Shown here piece after piece: positions 43,920-53,151 of a stretch of DNA of 64,000 nt (its first letter is position 1; the number at the start of each line of letters is the position of its first letter). The notes beneath the pieces were generated by a model, which was not told where the DNA came from, searched no databases, and was given only the letters and a program-made list of their open reading frames with translations. Position numbers and translations under genes: made by a program. This DNA is from Pseudomonas iranensis (GTDB taxonomy: Bacteria > Pseudomonadota > Gammaproteobacteria > Pseudomonadales > Pseudomonadaceae): NCBI RefSeq assembly GCF_014268585.2, contig NZ_CP077092.1, positions 1,550,001-1,614,000 of the forward strand, read 5' to 3'.

Positions 43920-44621
43920 TCAACCACCGAGATACGCCTCGCGTACTTTCGGGTCGGTCAGCAGCGCTTCACCGGTGCCTTGCATGACCACGCGGCCGTT
44001 CTCCAGAACGTAGGCGCGGTCGGCGATTTTCAGCGCCTGGTTGGCGTTCTGCTCGACCAGGAACACCGTCACACCGTCCTTGCGCAGCTGTTCGATGATG
44101 TCGAAGATCTGCTGGATGATGATCGGCGCCAGACCCAGCGACGGCTCGTCGAGCAGCAGCAGCTTGGGCTTGCTCATCAGCGCACGGCCGATGGCGAGCA
44201 TTTGCTGTTCGCCGCCGGACATGGTGCCGCCGCGCTGGTTGAAGCGTTCTTTCAGGCGTGGGAAAAGTCCGAGAACCTTGTCCATCTGTTCCTGATAGTC
44301 GCCCTTGTCGGTGAAAAATCCGCCCATCGACAGGTTTTCTTCAACGGTCAGACGGGCAAACACCCGACGCCCTTCCGGGACCACGGCGATGCTCTTGCGC
44401 ATGATCTGCGACGAGTCCTGGCCGACCAGTTCCTCACCCATGTAGCGGATGCTGCCGCTGTGCGCCTGCGGCGAACCGCAGAGTGTCATCAGCAGCGTGG
44501 ATTTGCCGGCACCGTTGGCGCCGATCAGCGTCACGATCTCGCCCTGACGGACTTCGACGTTGACGCTGTGCAGGGCCTGGATCTTGCCGTAGAAGGTGGA
44601 AACGTTTTCGAACTGCAGCAT
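43920..44621 (-). CDS. livF: Branched-chain amino acid ABC transporter ATPase LivF (BraG)
   Basis: A 233-residue ABC ATPase: Walker A GANGAGKSTL, signature MSGGEQQML, Walker B LLLLDEPSLGLAP, H-loop LVEQNA as in LivF proteins (the His of other families is replaced by a Q-N). It powers leucine, isoleucine and valine uptake with LivG. It is the last gene of livKHMGF; its start directly follows the livG stop. Confidence 0.96.
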   Translation of the reverse strand: MLQFENVSTFYGKIQALHSVNVEVRQGEIVTLIGANGAGKSTLLMTLCGSPQAHSGSIRYMGEELVGQDSSQIMRKSIAVVPEGRRVFARLTVEENLSMGGFFTDKGDYQEQMDKVLGLFPRLKERFNQRGGTMSGGEQQMLAIGRALMSKPKLLLLDEPSLGLAPIIIQQIFDIIEQLRKDGVTVFLVEQNANQALKIADRAYVLENGRVVMQGTGEALLTDPKVREAYLGG

Positions 44622-45389
44622 TTACGCTTCCCCCAGGTAGGCTTTGATCACTTCAGGATTGTCGCGGATCTGTTCCGGCGTGCCGTCGGCCAGCGGCGTG
44701 CCCTGGTTGATCACGACGATGTGGTCGGAAATGCTCATGACCAGTTTCATGTCGTGTTCAATCAGCAGCACGGTGACGTTGTGCTCTTCGCGCAACACAC
44801 CGATCAGCGCCTTGAGGTCTTCGGTTTCCTTCGGGTTCAGGCCGGCGGCCGGTTCGTCGAGCATGAGAATCCGCGGGCGGGTCATCATGCAGCGGGCGAT
44901 TTCCAGACGCCGTTGCTGGCCGTAGGCGAGGGTGCCGGCGGTGCGGTTGGCGAACTCTTTGAGATTGACCTTTTCCAGCCAGTACTCGGCAAATTCCATG
45001 GCCTCGCGCTCGCTTTTGCGGAACGCCGGGGTCTTGAACAGGCCGGACAGGAAGTTGGTGTTCAAGTGACGGTGCTGGGCGATCAACAGGTTCTCGACGG
45101 CAGTCATGTCCTTGAACAAACGCACGTTCTGGAAGGTCCGCACCACGCCTTTGAGGGCGATCTTGTGGCCCGGCAGGCCCTGGATCGGCTCGCCGTCGAG
45201 CAGGATGCTGCCGCCGGTAGGCTGATAGAAGCCGGTCAGGCAGTTGAACACGGTGGTCTTGCCGGCGCCGTTCGGGCCGATCAGGGCAACCACCTGCTTT
45301 TCCTTGACGGTCAGCGCCACGCCGTTGACCGCGAGCAAGCCGCCGAAGCGCATGCTCAGATTTTCGACTTTAAGGATCTCGCGGCTCAT
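44622..45389 (-). CDS. livG: Branched-chain amino acid ABC transporter ATPase LivG (BraF)
   Basis: A 255-residue ABC ATPase: Walker [10 protein letters not shown], signature [10 protein letters not shown], Walker [15 protein letters not shown]-loop IEHDM. The LivG-specific C terminus ([15 protein letters not shown]) is present. It works as a heterodimer with LivF. It overlaps the livM stop by 4 bases. Confidence 0.96.
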   Translation of the reverse strand: MSREILKVENLSMRFGGLLAVNGVALTVKEKQVVALIGPNGAGKTTVFNCLTGFYQPTGGSILLDGEPIQGLPGHKIALKGVVRTFQNVRLFKDMTAVENLLIAQHRHLNTNFLSGLFKTPAFRKSEREAMEFAEYWLEKVNLKEFANRTAGTLAYGQQRRLEIARCMMTRPRILMLDEPAAGLNPKETEDLKALIGVLREEHNVTVLLIEHDMKLVMSISDHIVVINQGTPLADGTPEQIRDNPEVIKAYLGEA

Positions 45390-46642
45390 TTGCGCAACTC
45401 CATGTGTGGGCGTTGCATCGGCAGCAGACCTTGTGGACGCCAGATCATCATCAGCACCATCAGCGCACCGAACATCAACATGCGGTACTCGCTGAACTCA
45501 CGCATCATTTCCGGCAACAGGATCATCACGATCGCCGCCAGAATCACGCCCAGTTGCGAGCCCATGCCACCCAATACGACGATGGCGAGGATGATCGCCG
45601 ACTCGATGAAGGTGAACGACTCGGGCGTCACCAGGCCCTGACGCGCGGCGAAGAAGCTGCCGGCGAAACCGGCGAACGCAGCACCTAGGGTGAAGGCGGA
45701 GAGCTTGATCACGGTCGGGTTCAGGCCCAGCGCACGGCAGGCAATTTCGTCTTCACGCAACGCTTCCCACGCACGGCCGATCGGCATGCGCAGCAGACGG
45801 TTGATCACGAACAGCGCGGCCAGTGCGAGCAACAGCGCAACCAGGTAAAGGAAGATCACCTTGTTGATCGAGTTGTATTGCAGGCCGAAATACTCGTGGA
45901 ACGTCTGCAGGCCTTCGGCGGCTTTGCGCTCGAAGGTCAGGCCGAAGAACGTCGGTTTTTCGATGTTGCTGATGCCGTTCGGGCCACCGGTGATATCGGT
46001 CAGGTTACGCAGGAACAGACGGATGATTTCGCCGAAACCCAAGGTCACGATCGCCAGATAGTCGCCGCGCAGACGCAACACCGGGAAGCCCAGCAGGAAG
46101 CCGAACGTCGCCGCCATCAGGCCGGCAATCGGCAGGCAGATCCAGAAGCTCAAGCCGTAGTAATGCGACAGCAGCGCGTAGCTATAGGCGCCGACGGCGT
46201 AGAAACCGACGTAGCCCAGGTCAAGCAGACCGGCCAGACCGACCACGATGTTCAGGCCCAGGCCGAGCATCACGTAGATCAGGATCAGCGTTGCGATATC
46301 CACCGCGCCACGGGAGCCGAAGAACGGCCAGACCAGGGCGATCAGAATCAGCGCAATGATGAAATAGCGCTGGGTGGTTGGCAGGGTCAGGAAGTTGCTG
46401 GCCTTGGCCGGGATCAACGGCATGCCCGGCGAGGAGCGCCAGGCCTTGCTGATCTGCTGGTTGAACAGCACGCGCAAGAACATCAGCACCGAGCAGATCG
46501 CGATGGTCGCGAGTACCGCAGGGCTGGTGTTGTGCACTTCCAGATTGATGCCGACGATGGTCAGTTTCAGACCGAGTACCGGGTAGGCCACCGCCCACAC
46601 CAGCAAGGCACTGAACAGTGCCTGTTTAAGATTCCTAGTCAT
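45386..46642 (-). CDS. livM: Branched-chain amino acid permease LivM (BraE)
   Basis: A 418-residue permease with about ten helices and the LivM pattern [40 protein letters not shown] and the EAA-like loop [20 protein letters not shown]. The N-terminal extension of about 100 residues, with a DUF3382-like segment, is typical of Pseudomonas and enteric LivM. Overlaps livH and livG by 4 bases each. Confidence 0.96.
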   Translation of the reverse strand: MTRNLKQALFSALLVWAVAYPVLGLKLTIVGINLEVHNTSPAVLATIAICSVLMFLRVLFNQQISKAWRSSPGMPLIPAKASNFLTLPTTQRYFIIALILIALVWPFFGSRGAVDIATLILIYVMLGLGLNIVVGLAGLLDLGYVGFYAVGAYSYALLSHYYGLSFWICLPIAGLMAATFGFLLGFPVLRLRGDYLAIVTLGFGEIIRLFLRNLTDITGGPNGISNIEKPTFFGLTFERKAAEGLQTFHEYFGLQYNSINKVIFLYLVALLLALAALFVINRLLRMPIGRAWEALREDEIACRALGLNPTVIKLSAFTLGAAFAGFAGSFFAARQGLVTPESFTFIESAIILAIVVLGGMGSQLGVILAAIVMILLPEMMREFSEYRMLMFGALMVLMMIWRPQGLLPMQRPHMELRK

Positions 46643-47562
46643 ACTTTCTCAACCTCCGGACGGCCCAGAATGCCGGTCGGACGGAACAACAGCACCAGAA
46701 CCAGCAGGCCGAACGCAACGACGTCCTTGTACTGGTCGCCGAAGATATCGGCACCGAACGCTTCCGCTACACCGAGCACCAGGCCGCCGAGCATTGCCCC
46801 GGGGATGCTGCCGATGCCGCCCAGTACCGCAGCGGTGAAGGCCTTGAGGCCGACGAGGAAACCAGCGTTGGGGTTGATCACGCCGTATTGCATGCTCAGC
46901 AGCACTGCGGCAACGGCGGCCAGCGCAGCACCGATGACGAAGGTCAGGGCGATGATGTTGTTGGTATTGATGCCGAGCAGGTTGGCCATCTTGATGTCCT
47001 CGGCACAGGCGCGGCAGGCGCGGCCCAGACGGGAACGGGAGATGAACAGGGTCAGGCCGAGCATGGCGATCAGGGTCACCACAAACACCACGATCTGCAT
47101 GTAGGAAATCAGCACTTCTTGTGCGCCACCCGGACCGAAGGCGAAGTTGCCCGGGATCAGGTTGGGGATAGCTTTGTCCTTGGAGTCTTGCGCCAGCAGA
47201 ACGGTGTTCTGCAGGAAGATCGACATACCGATGGCAGAAATCAGCGGGATCAGACGGTTGCTGCCGCGCAGGGGGCGGTAGGCGATCCGTTCGATGCTGT
47301 AACCGTAGGAACTGGTGACGACGATGCTGGCGATGAACGCCGCGGTCATCAACAGCGGGACACTGTCGAGTCCCATCATGGTCAGCCCGGCGATGGCGAT
47401 GAAGGCCACGTAGGAACCGATCATGTACACCTCGCCGTGGGCGAAGTTGATCATTCCAATGATGCCGTAGACCATCGTGTAGCCGATGGCGATCAGGGCA
47501 TACATGCTGCCAACGTTGAGGCCGTTAACCAGCTGTTGGAAGAAGTGATAGAGGTCAGGCAT
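46639..47562 (-). CDS. livH: Branched-chain amino acid permease LivH (BraD)
   Basis: A 307-residue permease. I set the start at ATG 47562 ([18 protein letters not shown]), the family's usual N terminus; the frame runs 45 bases further upstream. Landmarks: [27 protein letters not shown], and the ATPase-docking loop [19 protein letters not shown]. It pairs with LivM. It begins 230 bases after livK, with a terminator-like hairpin in that gap. Confidence 0.96.
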   Translation of the reverse strand: MPDLYHFFQQLVNGLNVGSMYALIAIGYTMVYGIIGMINFAHGEVYMIGSYVAFIAIAGLTMMGLDSVPLLMTAAFIASIVVTSSYGYSIERIAYRPLRGSNRLIPLISAIGMSIFLQNTVLLAQDSKDKAIPNLIPGNFAFGPGGAQEVLISYMQIVVFVVTLIAMLGLTLFISRSRLGRACRACAEDIKMANLLGINTNNIIALTFVIGAALAAVAAVLLSMQYGVINPNAGFLVGLKAFTAAVLGGIGSIPGAMLGGLVLGVAEAFGADIFGDQYKDVVAFGLLVLVLLFRPTGILGRPEVEKV

Positions 47563-47741
47563 TACAGCGCTCCTAAAAACCTGTACGCATTTCACTGGTG
47601 GAGTCATTTTCCCGCCCGGCCCCGTGGATCTCTATCCACTTCGAATCCGGGTTTTGCCAGCGAACCGCTGATGACGGTTTTGAGATTTTCAGGTGGGTCG
47701 ACTGGCGGATCACGCCAGCGCGGCCCATACATTCGCAAAAC

Positions 47742-47768
47742 AAAGCCCACGGCACGCCGTGGGCTTTA
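47742..47768 (-). terminator. Attenuating terminator after livK
   Basis: A near-perfect stem AAAGCCCACGGC / GCCGTGGGCTTT with a 2-base loop, 24 bases after the livK stop, followed by TTG on the minus strand. As in other liv operons it should favour expression of the binding protein over the permeases. Confidence 0.8.
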
Positions 47769-47791
47769 TTGGCAGTCAGTCGGGCAAGGCC

Positions 47792-48919
47792 TTACTGAGG
47801 CGAAACTTCGGTTTTAGGTTTGCCGTTGTGCCACTCGTACACGACAAATTTGAAGTCCTTCAGGTCGCCCTTGTCGTCGAAGCTCAGGTCGCCGGTCGGG
47901 GTCTTGAACGAACCGGCGTGGATGGCTTCAGCCACTTTGGTCGCGTCTTCGGACTTGGCCGCCTTGATGCCTTCGGCAATCACGGTCACTGCCGAGTAGG
48001 ACGGGAACACGAACGGACCGCTCGGATCTTCCTTCTTGGCTTTGAACGCGTCAGCCAGGGCAACGTTGGCCGGATCCTGGTCGAAGGATTTCGGCAGGGT
48101 CACCAGCAGGCCTTCGGACGCGTCCTTGGCGATCTGGGTGATCGAGTCGTTACCCACGCCTTCCGGACCCATGAAGCGGGCTTTCAGGCCTTTTTCCTGA
48201 GCCTGACGCAGAATCAGACCCAGCTCCGGGTGGTAGCCGCCGTAGTAGACGAAGTCGACGCCGGCTTGCTTGAGCTTGGCGATGATGGCGGAGAAGTCCT
48301 TGTCGCCAGCGTTGACGCCTTCGAAGACGGCAACCTTGGTGCCTTTCTTCTCGAGGGTCGATTTCACGGCGGTGGCGATGCCTTCACCGTACTGCTGTTT
48401 GTCGTGCAGCACGCCAACCACTTTCGGTTTCACGTGATCGGCGATGTAGTTGCCGGCGGCAGGGCCCTGGGCGCTGTCGAGACCGATGGTGCGGAAGATC
48501 ATTTTGTAGCCACGGGCGGTGATATCCGGGCTGGTGGCAGCCGGGGTGATCATGATCACGCCTTCGTCTTCGTAGATGTCCGAAGCTGGCTGAGTGGAGC
48601 TGGAGCACAGGTGACCGACCACGAACTTGACGCCGTCGTTGACGACCTTGTTCGCTACCGCTACCGCTTGTTTCGGATCGCAGGCATCGTCGTATTCAAC
48701 GGCTTCGAGTTTCTTGCCGTCGACGCCGCCCTTGGCGTTGATCTGCTCGATGGCCATTTTCGCGCCACTGAACTGCATGTCGCCGTACTGGGCTACTGGA
48801 CCGGTTTTAGGACCGGCGATACCGATTTTGATGGTGTCAGCTGCGAACGAATGGCTGGCAACCCCGGCCAGAACCATAGCGGCAAACAGTTTGGAAATCT
48901 GCTTAGTAGCCTTAGTCAT
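47792..48919 (-). CDS. livK: Branched-chain amino acid-binding protein LivK (BraC)
   Basis: A 375-residue periplasmic type I binding protein. The signal peptide is MTKATKQISKLFAAMVLAGVASHSFA. The mature start DTIKIGIAGPKTGPVAQYGDMQFSGAKMAI and the ligand-site segment CSSSTQPASDIYEDEGV are standard for BraC/LivK. Length matches BraC. It is the first gene of the operon; GTGGAG precedes the ATG. The operator-like palindrome at 49021 may control it. Confidence 0.96.
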   Translation of the reverse strand: MTKATKQISKLFAAMVLAGVASHSFAADTIKIGIAGPKTGPVAQYGDMQFSGAKMAIEQINAKGGVDGKKLEAVEYDDACDPKQAVAVANKVVNDGVKFVVGHLCSSSTQPASDIYEDEGVIMITPAATSPDITARGYKMIFRTIGLDSAQGPAAGNYIADHVKPKVVGVLHDKQQYGEGIATAVKSTLEKKGTKVAVFEGVNAGDKDFSAIIAKLKQAGVDFVYYGGYHPELGLILRQAQEKGLKARFMGPEGVGNDSITQIAKDASEGLLVTLPKSFDQDPANVALADAFKAKKEDPSGPFVFPSYSAVTVIAEGIKAAKSEDATKVAEAIHAGSFKTPTGDLSFDDKGDLKDFKFVVYEWHNGKPKTEVSPQ

Positions 48920-49270
48920 AGTGCTCCACTCTTACTGTTGTATTTTTTAGAGTTCTGGCGCCGTAGCAGCAGAACCGGGTCAGATATCTTTGCGATACCC
49001 TCCGGAAAATGCCCCGGCAACTGTACCGGTACAGTGTAGAGCGCCGCTTGATCAACTGGGAAGCGGGCGCCACGGGGCAAAACTTGGGGGTGTCGCATTT
49101 TTGAATGAAAGAGACAGAATTGCGGCGGGGCAATCGGGGGCATATATCCCAAAAGGCAGCATTCCCTGGCGTTCCTGCTCTTTTCGTTCGGTGCAGCGAT
49201 TTGCAACCGGGTTTTTCTGACGGACCACCGACGTTATCATTCGCGTCGATTTCTTTTCCGGACAGCTCCC
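48920..49270. promoter_or_regulatory. Divergent gap between livK and the DUF2288 gene
   Basis: A 351-bp gap with both promoters. It contains a perfect 14-bp palindrome (listed separately). I see no other gene, RNA or repeat here. Confidence 0.5.
49021..49034. promoter_or_regulatory. Perfect 14-bp palindrome, candidate operator upstream of livK
   Basis: CTGTACCGGTACAG, about 100 bases upstream of the livK start. It has CTG-N8-CAG geometry, two bases too short for a LexA box. The binding protein is unknown; a local regulator of amino acid uptake is possible. Confidence 0.4.
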
Positions 49271-49576
49271 ATGAATCAAGAACCTAGCACCCTCTATGCC
49301 AAGCTGCTTGGTGAAACGGCATCTATTACCTGGAAAGAGCTGGAGCCGTTCTTCGCCAAGGGTGCCCTATTGTGGGTCGACCCTGACCTGGATTTGATCG
49401 CCGCCGCCGAGGCCGTGGCTTCGGATGAAGGCGAGAAAGTCGCGGCCTGGCTGGCCGACGACAAGGTCGCCAAGCTGTCTGAAACGCGGGCACTGGATAT
49501 TTTCGAACGTGATCCGCAGCTGTGGGCCGTGGTGGTTTCGCCGTGGATTCTGATCCAGGAAAGGGCGGCCGTTTAA
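49271..49576 (+). CDS. DUF2288 family protein
   Basis: A 101-residue cytoplasmic protein. LYAKLLGETASITWKELEPFFAKGALLWVDPDLDLI is the typical start of DUF2288, and the C terminus is WAVVVSPWILIQERA. All-alpha prediction by eye. The function is unknown. It is monocistronic and followed by a REP doublet. Confidence 0.88.
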   Translation: MNQEPSTLYAKLLGETASITWKELEPFFAKGALLWVDPDLDLIAAAEAVASDEGEKVAAWLADDKVAKLSETRALDIFERDPQLWAVVVSPWILIQERAAV

Positions 49577-49775
49577 TTGCCCGCACCCTTTTGGTGCCTC
49601 GATTGCCGCGCCGCAAGTGTGTAGCGGAGTAGCGTGATGGCACCTTGCCGTGGAGAAATGCCACGCCTCACGGTGACGTAAACGTAACGGGAACAGTTTA
49701 TGGAGCGGCCTGAGGGTCGCTTAATTGTTTCTGGATGTTCGTAAAGCTGAATTTGTCGGTGAAGTCGAGGGCGCC

Positions 49776-49839
49776 TTCGCGAGCAGGCTCGCTCCCACCT
49801 TGGAATGCACTTTCCTGTGGGAGCGAGCCTGCTCGCGAA
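49776..49839. repeat. REP doublet
   Basis: Inverted REP units at 49776-49798 and 49817-49839 with a short 18-base spacer, between convergent genes. Confidence 0.95.
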
Positions 49840-49859
49840 TGGGGCGACTCGCTGCTGGA

Positions 49860-52058
49860 TCAGACCGAGTAAGTCTTCCCGGTATGGTTATTCAGCGAAA
49901 TCACCTTGGTCTTGCCAATCCGGTGGCGGTAGATCTCGCGCAGGTACTTGATCGACTTCTTCACGCAATCGCGTGACAGGCGAATGTCATTGATCGAGAC
50001 GAACTTGTCCTTGTCGTTGATCAACTCACGGTATTTCTTTTCGTACATCGGTTTGATCGCGTACCAGTTGGTATCGAGGATCTTCGCCGGGTTTTCGAAT
50101 TCGTTGAGCAGGTCGTCGATCCGCTCCTCGTCGAAGTCTTCCTGAATGATGAAGTCGAGAATCGAGTTATCCAGCGTCTCGTCGAAACGGTACGGATTCT
50201 TCGCGAAGCAGCGCTTGATGAACGCCACGATCAGTGTGAGGAAGTCGTCCGACAGGCACGGGCTCTTGGCGATCAGGGTGGTCAGCGACAGGTTGGCCGA
50301 AGCGCCGATCACCAGCGCGTAACGCTTGAGCGTGGTGTTGGGGAACAGGCTGTTGAGGTGGGTCTTCAACCGGTTCAGGTCCATGTACGACAGTTTGTAG
50401 TCTTTCGGCAGCGAGACGATCGACACCACCGACGAGCAATTCTTGAAAAAGTGCAAATCGTGCAGCGCGGCGGCGTCGTAGCCGGAATTCTTGTACTGCT
50501 CAAGCGAAGCGCGATAACGCTTGGATTCAATCGGCAGCAGGCTGATGCCTTCGATGGCCTGAGTGACCTTGTTGAAGTGCGGCAGGTCGATCGAACGGAA
50601 GAACAGGTCGTCGATGTTCAGGCGTTGCGGCTCTTTATCGAAGACCTTGAACTTGTCGCTGCTCGGCGGTGGGGTTTCCGGGACTACCGATTCGGCGTAG
50701 GCAATCGCCACCGGGCCGGCCAGACTCATGAACAGGTCGTTGGCATCCAGGCGGATGGTTTCGCCGATGTCGATGCCGGCGCGGCGGAAGTAGTTCTGGT
50801 CGTAGTCAGTGGTGACTGCCTGCGCCGTCAGAATATTGAAGATCTGCTGCGAGATGTACTGGTTGGCGTGTTTCTCCATGGCATTGACATCAATGTTCTG
50901 GATATTGCCGTCATCGCTTTCTTCGGCGTAACGCATGATGTCGTTGGAGATCAGCATCATCGCGTTCCACGGGCGGATACGCCCCATCACGCTGGCTTCG
51001 CTGCTGTCTTCGTTGGCGAAGTTGTAGGAGAAATCCCATTCCTCCGACAGGTATTTGCACAGCAGGCGCCCGGCGTTGATGTGCAGCGCCTCGGACATTT
51101 CGCTGCGGTGGTCGGAAATGTTCGGCAGCACGCAGATGCCGCTGGTGAAGATCGGCTCGAAGACAAACGAATGACCGCTCTTGCCGTCATGCTCGTCCAT
51201 CGGCTTGGTGTCGAAGGTCTTGTTCATGTACGAGTGCTGCTGGGCTAGACCGAACTCCGAGGCCATGCCCGAACCGGTACCGCCGCCGGCACTGAAGATC
51301 GAGAAATACAGGCGCGACTGGTTGGCCTTGATCCCGCAGCTGTCGATCAGGTACGAGTGGATCATTTTCCAGTCGGGACTGGAGAAGCGCTGGGTGTCCT
51401 TGTTGAGGATGATTTTCGCCAGGTACTGGCCGAGGATCGGCGCGTTACCGGCGCCACCGGCGTGGACTTCGGACAAGTCCATGATCTTCATTTTGCTGTA
51501 GTCGCGCAGGAAGCCGCTTTTCTCGCCCTTGCGCGAGAAACGGATGCGCCCGGCGATGTCCTTGTCGAGGTCGCCGAGCATCACCAGCGGTTCGACCAGA
51601 AACACCGGTTTGGTCGATTTGCTGGTGCCGATGCGCAGGTTGTTCTTGATCCACTGCGCCGGGCTGTAGCCCTTGTCGGCCAGACGCCGGTCGGTCGGGC
51701 GGTCTTCGTTGTTGAATTCGTTGAGGTAGAACTTGCGCGCGTTGTACACCAGCTCCGCCACGTCGAGGGCGATGTTGGAGCCGCAGCGACCGAGGCCGAT
51801 CAGGCACACCGAGGGGAATTCCTGGTCGTTGTGCTGCTCGTTGTCGCCTTCCTGATGCGCCGGGCGCGGGAACACCGAATCGCGCAGGCCGTCGAGGTTA
51901 TCGAGGATGCGGTCGGTGTTGGTCTCGGTGAAGTACAAGTATTGCTGGGTCGACAGCGGGCGCGAAGGCGGCGTCGGTCTGGATAATGACGCGCTGTTCG
52001 CGGCGGGGCTCAGGGTCAGATCGGCTGTTGCACTGGCGGGGTTGTTTTTAGAGGTCAT
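49860..52058 (-). CDS. Large tubulin/FtsZ-superfamily GTPase-like protein
   Basis: A 732-residue protein. After a polar Ser/Pro-rich N terminus (1-36), motifs of the tubulin/FtsZ GTPase fold appear in order: T1-like GLGRCGSN (88-95), T3-like GGAGNAPILG (201-210), the signature loop SAGGGTGSG (256-264) and a T7-like segment IRLDANDLFM (435-444) with Asp438 and Asp441 spaced as the catalytic pair of FtsZ. The gap from T4 to T7 is about 80 residues longer than in FtsZ. The C-terminal 290 residues match nothing I know. No membrane segment. It is a single gene with no clear ribosome-binding site. It resembles FtsZ-like families of unknown role, not FtsZ itself. Confidence 0.8.
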   Translation of the reverse strand: MTSKNNPASATADLTLSPAANSASLSRPTPPSRPLSTQQYLYFTETNTDRILDNLDGLRDSVFPRPAHQEGDNEQHNDQEFPSVCLIGLGRCGSNIALDVAELVYNARKFYLNEFNNEDRPTDRRLADKGYSPAQWIKNNLRIGTSKSTKPVFLVEPLVMLGDLDKDIAGRIRFSRKGEKSGFLRDYSKMKIMDLSEVHAGGAGNAPILGQYLAKIILNKDTQRFSSPDWKMIHSYLIDSCGIKANQSRLYFSIFSAGGGTGSGMASEFGLAQQHSYMNKTFDTKPMDEHDGKSGHSFVFEPIFTSGICVLPNISDHRSEMSEALHINAGRLLCKYLSEEWDFSYNFANEDSSEASVMGRIRPWNAMMLISNDIMRYAEESDDGNIQNIDVNAMEKHANQYISQQIFNILTAQAVTTDYDQNYFRRAGIDIGETIRLDANDLFMSLAGPVAIAYAESVVPETPPPSSDKFKVFDKEPQRLNIDDLFFRSIDLPHFNKVTQAIEGISLLPIESKRYRASLEQYKNSGYDAAALHDLHFFKNCSSVVSIVSLPKDYKLSYMDLNRLKTHLNSLFPNTTLKRYALVIGASANLSLTTLIAKSPCLSDDFLTLIVAFIKRCFAKNPYRFDETLDNSILDFIIQEDFDEERIDDLLNEFENPAKILDTNWYAIKPMYEKKYRELINDKDKFVSINDIRLSRDCVKKSIKYLREIYRHRIGKTKVISLNNHTGKTYSV

Positions 52059-52254
52059 GGTGCGCCATTTACCTGGACTGGATTGGCCCGCCGAACAGTG
52101 CCGGCGAACCTCACGGAATAAGATCTCGCGTCTTGTGTGCGCGAATACGGCCCGGGCGTCGTAGTGCTGGCTGATCTGATCGCCGGGCGGAATCCTTTCC
52201 TGATCGTTGATGAATCGGCCATGATTCGGTGATCTTTAATCGAAAAGAGGCGAA

Positions 52255-53151
52255 ATGATGTCAACGCTACCTTCGTTGGGGTTTGCCGGAATCGGCCTGA
52301 TGGGCCTGCCCATGTGCCGGCGTCTGCTGGCGGCGGGTTATCCGCTGACGGTGTGGAACCGCAACCCGGACAAGTGTGCACCGCTGGTTGCGGCCGGCGC
52401 CCGCCAGGTATCGAGCCCGGCTGACCTGTGCGCACACGCCGACATCGTCATGCTGTGTCTGGCCGACACTGCCGTGGTGCGTGAGGTGGTGTTTGGCGCT
52501 GGCGGCGTTGCCAAAGGTGCGAAAAACGGCCAGCTATTGGTGGATTTCTCCAGTCTTGAACCGACCGCCACTCGCGAAATGGCCGCAGCGCTGGCCGAGA
52601 AAAGCGGCATGGGCTGGCTTGACTCCCCGGTTTCCGGCGGCGTGGGCGGCGCCGACGCTGGCAGTCTGGCGATCATGGTCGGTGGTGCAGCGGCAGATCT
52701 TGAGCGCGTACGCCCGGTGCTGCTCAGCCTCGGTCAGCGCGTCACGCACATGGGCGGCGTCGGTGCTGGCCAGGTCACCAAGGCCTGCAACCAGATGATT
52801 GTCGCCTGCAATGCGCTGGTGATTGCCGAAGTGGTGGCGTTGGCCGAACAGGCCGGGGTCGATGCCAGCCTGATCGCCGAGGCGCTGGCCGGTGGTTTTG
52901 CCGATTCCAAACCGTTGCAGATCCTTGCTCCGCAAATGGCCGAGAGCCGTTTCGAACCGATCAAGTGGCATGTGCGCACGCTGCTCAAGGATCTCGACAC
53001 AGCGGTGAAATTTTCCCGCGAGCAGGGCTCGGCGACGCCGATCAGCGGATTGGCCGCACAATTGATGCGCCTGCATGGGGCGCAAGGCTTTTTAGCGAAG
53101 GATCCAGCGACGCTGGTGCAAATGTATCGCGCGCCAGACTCAACGGATTGA
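52255..53151 (+). CDS. Beta-hydroxyacid dehydrogenase family oxidoreductase
   Basis: A 298-residue NAD(P)-dependent enzyme of the 3-hydroxyisobutyrate/tartronate semialdehyde reductase family. The cofactor loop is GFAGIGLMGLPMCRRLL, the substrate motif DSPVSGGVGGADAG and the catalytic Lys is in GAGQVTKACNQMIV; KDLDTA follows. The exact substrate is not readable. GAGGCG precedes two adjacent ATGs (52255, 52258). The last 110 bases overlap the antisense end of the c-di-GMP gene. Confidence 0.93.
   Translation: MMSTLPSLGFAGIGLMGLPMCRRLLAAGYPLTVWNRNPDKCAPLVAAGARQVSSPADLCAHADIVMLCLADTAVVREVVFGAGGVAKGAKNGQLLVDFSSLEPTATREMAAALAEKSGMGWLDSPVSGGVGGADAGSLAIMVGGAAADLERVRPVLLSLGQRVTHMGGVGAGQVTKACNQMIVACNALVIAEVVALAEQAGVDASLIAEALAGGFADSKPLQILAPQMAESRFEPIKWHVRTLLKDLDTAVKFSREQGSATPISGLAAQLMRLHGAQGFLAKDPATLVQMYRAPDSTD

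Noticed and set aside
43980..45641. 553-codon plus-strand frame opposite livF, livG and livM
   Set aside because: Antisense shadow across three genes.
49021..49034. LexA box before livK
   Set aside because: The dyad is CTG-N8-CAG, two bases too short for the CTG-N10-CAG LexA site.
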